Positions 24,855-30,618 of a stretch of DNA of 30,618 bases are shown here, piece by piece. Numbering within the stretch: the stretch's first letter is position 1; each line of letters opens with the position of its first letter. This DNA comes from JBDNJM01 sp041687755 (GTDB lineage Bacteria > Planctomycetota > UBA1135 > GCA-002686595). The notes beneath the pieces were generated by a model. That model searched no databases. It was not told the origin of the DNA and saw nothing but the letters and a program-made list of their open reading frames with translations. Where the stretch lies: contig JBDNJM010000063.1 of assembly GCA_041687755.1 (NCBI GenBank), forward strand, positions 1 to 30,618, in the 5' to 3' direction. The position numbers and the translations under genes were made by a program.

Positions 24855-26642
24855 TCAGCCGCCTTGAACGTCCGGGCCTGGCGTCTCGCCGTCCGCTCGG
24901 GGCACGGCGCCATCGCCGGCCGGGTCTCCGCTGGCCGACGGCCCTGGAGGGTCTTCGTCGAGCACCTCGCGCACGGCCTCGCCGAGTTCGCCAAGACTCA
25001 ATTCCTTGGACCGCAGCCGGCCCGCCGGATCGATCAAGAACACCTTCGGAAAGTGGCGCACGTTCCAGGTCTGCGGCCAGTAGTGCGAGGCACCGCCCAA
25101 CCAGAGGTTGCGGAACTTGGCGCCGGCAGCGCGGGTATCGGCCGCGGCGCGCTCCAGGTCCGGATCCAGGTTCAGGCCGAGCAGTTCGAAGGGTAGGCCG
25201 GTGAGCGAGCGCTCCAGACCCTCGAGCAACTGGAGGTCATCTTCCGAGGCGCCGCCCCAGAACGACCAGAACACGACGGCCAGCACCTTCCCGCGATAGT
25301 CCGAGAGGCGCAGGGTCTGATCCTCGCCGAGCACGACCTCCATCTCCGGCACGATCTGCCCCACGCGCAGGTGGCGCAGCTCGAAAATGCGCGGCTCCGC
25401 CGAGCGGGCGAGCTGGTGGCGCGGGTGCTCAGCTGCGAGACGCTCTAGCAGCGCGATCGCACGCGCGACGCCGGCGTCATCGGTCTCGTCAGCCGCAGCG
25501 AGCTCCGCCATCTGGTAGAGCGTCCAGGCCAACACGTCTTTGTTGCGACTCTTCGCCAGCAGTTGCTCGCCCAAGCTCACGACCACGTCGCGGCTGAGCT
25601 CGTCCACCATGCGGCCCGACTCCTTGACCGCTTCGACAAGCCAGTCCTCGTCCGCATGGTTCGCGATGATGCGGTCCATCAGGTCGACGCGCAGCGCGCG
25701 GCGCTCGACGTCGTCCAGGCCTTGCTTCTCGGCGTGCAGCACCAGCCACCACAACGAGCGGCCAATGCCACGCTCGCCCAAGGCCTCGAAGCGCGGCCAC
25801 CACGCGCGCGCGGGGTGCGTTGACGGATCCGGCGGCTCTTCTCCGTGAGTCCAGAGCTGCCACCAGTCGTTCATCTCCGCGTCGAAGCGGCGCTGCATCA
25901 GGTCGCCCAGACGCGGCGCGGCCAGGCGCCCGGCGACCGAGTCGGGGGCGATCGCCAGCAGCCGAGTGAGCAGTTGATCCGCCTCAAGCCACGCGCCGGG
26001 ATCGTCGGACGTGCCCATCTCGCTGGCGGCCTCGGCGAGCACCCACATCGCGGCGGCCTTGACGGCCGTGTCCTCAGCGGAGCGCAGCCAGTGGTTGGCC
26101 AGGCTGCGCGAGGTGGCCGGCTTCAGTTCGCCACCACACTTGGCGAGCTCCAGCAGAATCCACTCCGGGTTCTCGGGCGCGCGCTTCGGGTGCAGCAGCC
26201 GGCGGACCAGGTCGGCTCGCAGCTCGCGCCGCGCCTCGGGCGCGAGGCGCGCCAGCTCAAGGTGCTCGAGCAACCAGTCATCGGCGCCGCGGTAGCCGCG
26301 CTCGCCGAACGCCTGCATGCGGGGGAAGAACACCATCGCCGGGTGCGCGGGCTCGCGGGACCCTTCGCGCAGGAGAGTCCGGTTCTGGAGCCAGGCGTCT
26401 AGCTCCTGGTCGTACTCGGCCAGAAACTGCCCGACTTCCCGGTCCAGGTCCCTGCCCTGCGGAGCCGGTTCTTGCTGCCCCTCGTCCGCTGGCGGTGCAT
26501 CCTGCGCGAGCGCGAGGTCGAACGGGACCAGCCCGCCCCCCAAGACGAGGAGCAGCGCGATCAGGGTCGACGGCTGCGAGAGCCGGCGGGGCGGTAAGAA
26601 AGGGGCCATGGCAGGGCGGAGGGGGCGCATCAGAATGTACAT
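24855..26642 (-). CDS. Exported protein with C-terminal thioredoxin-like (TlpA) domain lacking both active-site cysteines
   Basis: Predicted exported protein of 595 residues. After a basic N terminus (MRPLRPAMAPFLPPRRL) there is a hydrophobic segment (STLIALLLVLGGGLVPFDLA), likely a signal peptide or anchor. About 380 residues of charged, Trp-rich helices follow. They are built partly as an internal duplication: MVFFPRMQAFGERGYRGADDWL near the start is echoed by RAWWPRFEALGERGIGRSLWWL. The C-terminal 140 residues are a TlpA/AhpC-type thioredoxin fold (VGQIVPEMEVVLGEDQTLRL, YRGKVLAVVFWSFWGG, FPKVFLIDPAGRL). Where TlpA has WCxxC, this protein reads WGGAS, so it cannot do thiol-disulfide exchange. 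A Pro/Gly-rich tail ends it. The start at 26642 is one of three in-frame Met codons (26642, 26630, 26609), preceded by a G-rich stretch. The function is unknown; a chaperone-like or binding role is possible. Confidence 0.82.
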   Translation of the reverse strand: MYILMRPLRPAMAPFLPPRRLSQPSTLIALLLVLGGGLVPFDLALAQDAPPADEGQQEPAPQGRDLDREVGQFLAEYDQELDAWLQNRTLLREGSREPAHPAMVFFPRMQAFGERGYRGADDWLLEHLELARLAPEARRELRADLVRRLLHPKRAPENPEWILLELAKCGGELKPATSRSLANHWLRSAEDTAVKAAAMWVLAEAASEMGTSDDPGAWLEADQLLTRLLAIAPDSVAGRLAAPRLGDLMQRRFDAEMNDWWQLWTHGEEPPDPSTHPARAWWPRFEALGERGIGRSLWWLVLHAEKQGLDDVERRALRVDLMDRIIANHADEDWLVEAVKESGRMVDELSRDVVVSLGEQLLAKSRNKDVLAWTLYQMAELAAADETDDAGVARAIALLERLAAEHPRHQLARSAEPRIFELRHLRVGQIVPEMEVVLGEDQTLRLSDYRGKVLAVVFWSFWGGASEDDLQLLEGLERSLTGLPFELLGLNLDPDLERAAADTRAAGAKFRNLWLGGASHYWPQTWNVRHFPKVFLIDPAGRLRSKELSLGELGEAVREVLDEDPPGPSASGDPAGDGAVPRADGETPGPDVQGG

Positions 26643-26848
26643 CGCGCCCCCCCCACCCTTCGCCCCCGAACCCCCAGCATTCTGTAGGAGTGACCGAGCT
26701 GCGGGAGCTGCGGAAGACCCCAACCAAAGCCGTTTCGGTGCCCTCCGGACGTCGATCGGTGCCGGCAGCGCGCGTCCCACCACCGCTCCCCCGCGGTTAA
26801 GACCCGCACAGGCCGCGAGACAGGGGGTGCTTCGAGGTCCAGCGGTCC

Positions 26849-26854
26849 TATATT
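26849..26854 (+). promoter_or_regulatory. Candidate -10 hexamer (TATATT) of the mqnC-mqnE operon
   Basis: TATATT is a good -10 match in GC-rich DNA and ends six bases before the GTG at 26861. Transcription would start at or next to that codon, giving a leaderless or nearly leaderless message. No -35 consensus is apparent. Confidence 0.4.
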
Positions 26855-26860
26855 GCGGGC

Positions 26861-28123
26861 GTGCCCATGACTTCGAAGCCGCAAATGTCCGCGCCCCAGG
26901 GCGCCCTCTGGTCCGCCCCCCACGCCAGCACCGCCCGCCCCGACCCGGTCGGCGTCGGCGCAGGCCCCGAACTGGCGCGCGTCGTCGATCGGGTCCTGGC
27001 CGGTGAGCGCATCACCCCCGCCCAGGCGCTGCTGCTGCACGACGAGTGCGACCTGACGACCCTCGGTCTCCTAGCGGACCACGTCCGCTGGCGGCACCAC
27101 CCCGAGCCGCGCGTCACGTACATCGTCGATCGCAACGTCAACCCCACCAACGTCTGCATCACCGACTGCGGCTTCTGCGCCTTCTATCGCCGGCCCAAGG
27201 ACGACGAGTCCTACGTCCTGGCGCGCGAAGAGATCTACGCGAAGTTCACCGAGCTTGAGGCCCAGGGCGGCCGCCAGGCCTTGATGCAGGGCGGGCACCA
27301 CCCCTACCTGAAGTCGGACTGGTGGGTCGACCTGATCTCCGACCTGCGCGAGCGCTTCCCCAACATCAACTCCCACGCGCTCTCGGCGCCGGAAATTGAC
27401 CACCTGTCGAAGATCGACAAGCGCCCCGTCGAAGAGGTCCTCCGCGACCTTGCAGCCGCAGGCCTGGGCAGCGTCCCCGGCGCCGGCGCCGAGATGCTCG
27501 TCGAGCGCGTGCGCAAGATCATCGCGCCCAAAAAGACGAGCACCGACCGCTGGCTCGACGTGCACCGCAAGATCCACGAGGCCGGCCTGCGCTCCAGCGC
27601 GACCATGATGTTCGGGCACGTCGAGACCTCCGCCGAGCGCGTCGAGCACCTCGACCGCGTGCGCCAGCTGCAGGACGAGACCGGCGGGTTCACGGCCTTC
27701 ATCTGCTGGAACATGCAGCCCGACGGCGTGCCGGAAGAGCACCTTTACCCCGAGCGCGTGACGCCCGGCGTCTACCTACGCGTGCAGGCCCTGTCCCGCA
27801 TCTACCTCGACAACGTCTCGAATATGCAGACCAGCTTCGTGACCCAGGGCATGAAGATGGGCCAAATGGCGCTGCGCTACGGCTGCAACGACTTCGGTGG
27901 CTCGATGATGGAAGAGAACGTCGTCTCTGCCGCCGGCTGCGCGAAGCTTGAGGGCATCGAAACCATCGAGCGCATGATTGAAGCCGCGGGCTTCGAGCCG
28001 CGCCGGCGCAACAGCTGGTACGGCATCGACGATCCGCGCCATGCGGGACCGACCGGCCCCACCTGTCGGGAGGAGGCCCGCTCGGCCAAGCTGTTCGGCG
28101 AAGCCATCGAGGTGCGCTCATGA
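26861..28123 (+). CDS. mqnC: Cyclic dehypoxanthinyl futalosine synthase (radical SAM)
   Basis: Radical-SAM enzyme of the futalosine pathway to menaquinone. It cyclises dehypoxanthine futalosine. The 420-residue product has the CX3CX2C iron-sulfur motif at Cys99, Cys103 and Cys106 (NVCITDCGFCAFYR). It is preceded by VTYIVDRNVNPTN and followed by QALMQGGHHPYLKSDWW, GLGSVPGAGAEMLVERVR and TMMFGHVETSAERVEHL, all typical of MqnC in the CofH/MqnC/MqnE family. The C-terminal end (NDFGGSMMEENVVSAAGC, AGFEPRRRNSWY) is complete. The start may be GTG 26861 or ATG 26867; the former fits a leaderless transcript. Its stop overlaps the mqnE start as ATGA, so translation is coupled. It lies divergent from the pseudo-thioredoxin gene. 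Confidence 0.94.
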   Translation: MPMTSKPQMSAPQGALWSAPHASTARPDPVGVGAGPELARVVDRVLAGERITPAQALLLHDECDLTTLGLLADHVRWRHHPEPRVTYIVDRNVNPTNVCITDCGFCAFYRRPKDDESYVLAREEIYAKFTELEAQGGRQALMQGGHHPYLKSDWWVDLISDLRERFPNINSHALSAPEIDHLSKIDKRPVEEVLRDLAAAGLGSVPGAGAEMLVERVRKIIAPKKTSTDRWLDVHRKIHEAGLRSSATMMFGHVETSAERVEHLDRVRQLQDETGGFTAFICWNMQPDGVPEEHLYPERVTPGVYLRVQALSRIYLDNVSNMQTSFVTQGMKMGQMALRYGCNDFGGSMMEENVVSAAGCAKLEGIETIERMIEAAGFEPRRRNSWYGIDDPRHAGPTGPTCREEARSAKLFGEAIEVRS

Positions 28124-29331
28124 TCGACATCAAACAAGCTACTCCGGTCCGCCTGCAGCCCATCGCCCGCGCCCAAGCCCCCATCATCGGATCGAGCCTG
28201 CGCCTCGACGTGGCCGGCCTCGGCGAGCTGGCGCGCCGCGCGGACTTGGGGGCCATCGCCGACAAGGTCTTCGCGGGCGAACGACTGACGGTCGAAGACG
28301 GCCTGCAGCTCTACCGCACGCCCCACCTGAATGTCGTCGGCGCCCTCGCCAACTTCGCGCGCGAGCGGCTGCACGGCGATGTCGCGTACTTCAACGTCAA
28401 CCTGCACATCAACTACACGAACTTCTGCAACAAGTTCTGCAGGTTCTGTTCGTTCGATCGGCTGCCCGGCCAGAAGGGCGCGTACCAGATGTCGCCGGAA
28501 CAGGTCGGCGAGCGCCTCCGCTCCATCGGCGACCTGCCGGTCACCGAAGTGCACATGGTTGCGGGCGTCTGGCCCAAGATCCCCTACGAGTACTACCTCG
28601 ACATCCTGAAGGCCGTAAAGGCCACGCGCCCGTCGATCCACATCAAGGCGTTCACGATGGTCGAGCTCGACCAGATCGCCAAGGTCGGTATGCGCGCCGG
28701 ACGCGCCGATGTGCAGGTCGTGATCGCGGAGCTGCGCGAGGCCGGGCTCGATTCCTGCCCGGGCGGCGGCGCGGAGGTCTTCTCCGAACGCGTCCAGGCC
28801 GAGGGCTACTCGAACAAGATCTCCGGCGAGCGCTGGCTCGAGCTTGCGAGCGAGGTCCACAAGGCCGGCCTGCGCTCAAACTGCACCATGCTGCACGGCC
28901 ACATCGAGACCTTCGAGGAACGCCTCGACCATCTCGACCGCCTGCGTCGCTTGCAGGACCAAACCGGCGGCTTCCAGACCTACATCCCGCTCTCGTTCCA
29001 CACCGAGAACAACGAGTGGTCGCACCTCGCCGGCCCCACCGCCATGGACGAGCTGCGCGAGATCGCCGTCGGTCGCCTGATGCTCGACAACATCGCGCAC
29101 ATCAAGGCCTACTGGATCCTGATGGACGTCAGCGTCGCCCAAACCGCGCTGTCCTACGGCGCCGACGACGTCGACGGCACCGTGGTCGAAGAGAAGATCT
29201 ACCACGACGCCGGCGCGACGACGCCGCAGGAGGTCGGTCGCGCGGAGTTGATCCAGTGGATCCGCGACGCGGGCCGCATTCCCGTTGAGCGCGACACGCT
29301 CTACAACGAGGTCTGGCGGGACGACGCCTGA
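28120..29331 (+). CDS. mqnE: Aminodeoxyfutalosine synthase (radical SAM)
   Basis: Radical-SAM enzyme that makes 6-amino-6-deoxyfutalosine, the first committed product of the futalosine menaquinone route. The 403-residue product has Cys103, Cys107 and Cys110 in NFCNKFCRFCSFDRLPG, after VNLHINYTN. Other MqnE hallmarks are VTEVHMVAGVWPKIPYEYYL, IHIKAFTMVEL, AGLDSCPGGGAEVFSERV, SNCTMLHGHIETFEERLDHL and GGFQTYIPLSFHTENN. The end (GRIPVERDTLYNEVW) is the expected C terminus, so the IS66 debris that begins about eight bases later did not truncate it. It overlaps mqnC by four bases, and GAGGTG five bases before the ATG is a proper Shine-Dalgarno sequence. mqnA, mqnB and mqnD must lie elsewhere. Confidence 0.95.
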   Translation: MIDIKQATPVRLQPIARAQAPIIGSSLRLDVAGLGELARRADLGAIADKVFAGERLTVEDGLQLYRTPHLNVVGALANFARERLHGDVAYFNVNLHINYTNFCNKFCRFCSFDRLPGQKGAYQMSPEQVGERLRSIGDLPVTEVHMVAGVWPKIPYEYYLDILKAVKATRPSIHIKAFTMVELDQIAKVGMRAGRADVQVVIAELREAGLDSCPGGGAEVFSERVQAEGYSNKISGERWLELASEVHKAGLRSNCTMLHGHIETFEERLDHLDRLRRLQDQTGGFQTYIPLSFHTENNEWSHLAGPTAMDELREIAVGRLMLDNIAHIKAYWILMDVSVAQTALSYGADDVDGTVVEEKIYHDAGATTPQEVGRAELIQWIRDAGRIPVERDTLYNEVWRDDA

Positions 29332-29338
29332 GACGATT

Positions 29339-30045
29339 CAACGGGCAAGGGACGATCTGGTCGCGGTGCTGACGGGGTATCAGGGCTATGTCCACGCCGA
29401 CGGGTACCCGGGATACGACGTGCTCTTCGGACCAGGACTGGCCACTGAAGTGGCCTGCTGGGCCCATGTGCGCCGCAAATTTATCGATGCGGAGGCGACT
29501 GAAGCAGACATCTCCGCCGGTGCGATCCGACCATCGGCAAGCTCTACGCGATGGAGAAGCAGGCCAAGCTGAAAGCCGAAGCGCTGCGAGAGCTGCGCCA
29601 GCGTGAGTCCGTTCCGATTTTGGACGAGCTGCGAAGCTATCTCGCCGGGCTAGAGGCACAGATGCTTCCCAAGAGCCCGTTGGGGACGGCCGTCGGCTAC
29701 GCCCAGCGCCGGTGGGCCGCGCTGAACGTGTACGTGACCGATGGCCGACGGAACATCGACAACAACCCCGCCGAGCGCGCAATGCGCCCCGTGGCGGTCG
29801 GGCGCAAGAACTGGCTCTTCGTGCAGCAACTCCAGGGGGGTCGCCGCATGGCGACGATTCTGAGCCTCGTGGCCGCTGCCGAAGAGATCGGCGTAAACCC
29901 CGTCGTGTACCTGCGCGACGTCCTGCAGCGGATCGGTCGTGAACCCGATGTCAGCAAGCTGACGCCGCACGGGTGGCGGGAGCACTTCGAGGCTGAGGTC
30001 GAGGCGCGACGGGCGAACGCTACACGGCAACTGCTCGGGCAGTAG
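29339..30045 (+). pseudogene. tnpC: IS66 transposase TnpC, 5'-truncated and frameshifted
   Basis: Only the C-terminal half of the IS66 DDE transposase remains. The first frame has LTGYQGYVHADGYPGYDVLF with the second catalytic Asp, then ACWAHVRRKFIDAEAT. A one-base deletion at about 29521-29535 moves the reading into the next frame: TIGKLYAMEKQAKL, then NIDNNPAERAMRPVAVGRKN with the catalytic Glu. It closes at 30045 (ANATRQLLGQ). The N-terminal part with the zinc-binding and leucine-rich regions and the first catalytic Asp is missing, so the product would be inactive. The truncation abuts the mqnE stop codon. Confidence 0.9.
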
Positions 30046-30107
30046 GCCCCTCGCCGAGCCTGCCCGGCCGAGGGCGCTCCGTCCAGGTGGGCTTCACGCG
30101 ACGGTTA

Positions 30108-30322
30108 CCGAACTTGTATCGCTGGCGGCGCGAAAAAGTCGCTGTGGCGCACGGCGCGCGCGGCCTCGTCCGCGCCAGGGTGGCGCCTGCTTCTAGCGCG
30201 GTCGCAGCGCCGTCCGGGATCCGCCTCGAAGTCCGCACCCGCTCGGGTCGCACCCTCGCCGTCCCGGCGGGGTTCGACCCGAAGTCCCTGGCGCCGTCAT
30301 CGAGGTCCTCGAGCAATGCTGA
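30108..30322 (+). pseudogene. tnpA: IS66 TnpA fragment, interrupted and frameshifted
   Basis: The fragment begins inside the end of the helix-turn-helix domain (PNLYRWRREKVAV) and continues through the usual variable linker to GIRLEVRTRSGRTLAVPAGF. It then shifts frame by one base near 30288-30292 to finish as AVIEVLEQC and TGA at 30320-30322, which overlaps the tnpB start. The first helices are absent, replaced by the end of the upstream IS66 copy. In IS66 elements TnpA is an accessory protein needed for transposition, so this copy is probably dead. Confidence 0.7.
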
Positions 30323-30618
30323 GCCTTGGCGGCCAGCGCATTTTTCTGGTCGTCGGTGCGACCGACATGCGGAAATCTTTCAACGGGCTGGCAGGCCTAG
30401 CATCGACGCTGCTCGGCGCGACGCCTGCATCGCGCGACCTCTTCGTCTTCTCAAACCGCTTGAGGACCAGGGTCAAGATCTTGCTCTACGACGAGGCCGG
30501 CGCTTGGGTGCTCGCGAAGCGCCTCGACCGAGGCACGTTCGCGTGGCCTGATGAGAACGCATCCGATGCGGTGGAGGATCGCGCGGAAGAGCTTGCACTG
30601 CTGCTCGGTGGACTCGAC
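30316..30618 (+). CDS. tnpB: IS66 accessory protein TnpB, partial (runs off the window)
   Basis: ATG 30316 opens a frame of 101 codons that is still open at the window end. The sequence MLSLGGQRIFLVVGATDMRK followed by FNGLAGLASTLLG, SRDLFVFSNRLRTRVKILLY and AKRLDRGTFAWP is the IS66 Orf2/TnpB family (PF05717 type). That family is needed for IS66 transposition, but its biochemical role is unsettled. Full members are about 115-120 residues, so only the tail is missing. It overlaps the tnpA stop codon, the normal arrangement for the family. It is the only open IS66 frame here without a visible lesion. Confidence 0.9.
   Translation, partial: MLSLGGQRIFLVVGATDMRKSFNGLAGLASTLLGATPASRDLFVFSNRLRTRVKILLYDEAGAWVLAKRLDRGTFAWPDENASDAVEDRAEELALLLGGLD

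Larger units (their letters stand above)
29339..30618 (+). mobile_element. Remnants of two IS66-family insertion sequences
   Basis: Coding order is tnpC fragment, tnpA fragment, tnpB, all on the plus strand. A single IS66 has the order tnpA-tnpB-tnpC, so this is the 3' part of one element followed by the 5' part of another. The first copy seems to end in GGTTAC at about 30108. Read from the other strand this is GTAACC, in keeping with the 5'-GTAA ends common in this family. The tnpA codons of the second copy begin at that very point, which suggests that one IS66 inserted into the tnpA of the other. The left end of the first copy is missing. Confidence 0.8.

Overview
The window is GC-rich, densely coded chromosomal DNA that most likely comes from a member of the Planctomycetota, possibly one of the deep marine lineages. 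This is inferred from the gene content, not from a marker gene. The pointers are a formylglycine-type sulfatase fused to a second alkaline-phosphatase-fold enzyme, several large secreted proteins or lipoproteins with thrombospondin type-3, PKD, LamG and beta-propeller modules, a secreted protein built from ELW-SDGT-GT repeats, a cysteine-less thioredoxin-fold protein, and the futalosine route to menaquinone. No rRNA, tRNA or CRISPR array was seen.

Layout. Positions 1-81 are a perfect palindrome just downstream of htpG (115-2067, minus). A divergent beta-propeller lipoprotein (2345-4633, plus) ends in a strong terminator. It is followed by a 997-residue phosphodiesterase/sulfatase fusion (4839-7832, plus) and a convergent ada repair regulator (7862-8935, minus). 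From 9161 to 17937 lie three large exported-protein loci. The first is an ELW-SDGT-repeat gene broken by a frameshift and a stop (9161-12174). The second is an intact lipoprotein whose middle resembles the pore-forming part of anthrax protective antigen (12253-15450, minus). The third is a lipoprotein gene broken by a one-base frameshift (15639-17937, minus).

Next come housekeeping genes: glycyl-tRNA synthetase (18036-19385, minus) and a YbaK-type aminoacyl-tRNA editing protein (19669-20145, minus). They are followed by a small membrane protein (20248-20718, plus) and a kynureninase-like PLP enzyme (20868-22031, plus). Each of these last two is followed immediately by a copy of the same structured repeat, whose first bases are the stop codon. 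A secreted beta-helix-like protein (22189-23400, minus), a BCP-type peroxiredoxin (24140-24595, plus) and an exported pseudo-thioredoxin protein (24855-26642, minus) come next.

The right end carries mqnC and mqnE (26861-29331, plus). They overlap by four bases and encode two radical-SAM enzymes of futalosine-dependent menaquinone synthesis. Immediately behind mqnE is IS66-family debris: the 3' part of a frameshifted tnpC, apparently inserted into the tnpA of a second IS66 element whose tnpB runs off the window.

The strongest candidates for something undescribed are the protective-antigen-like lipoprotein, the paired post-stop-codon repeats at 20716-20847 and 22029-22177, and the phosphodiesterase-sulfatase fusion. 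Three genes also have a -10-like hexamer 6-7 bases before the start codon, which suggests leaderless transcripts.
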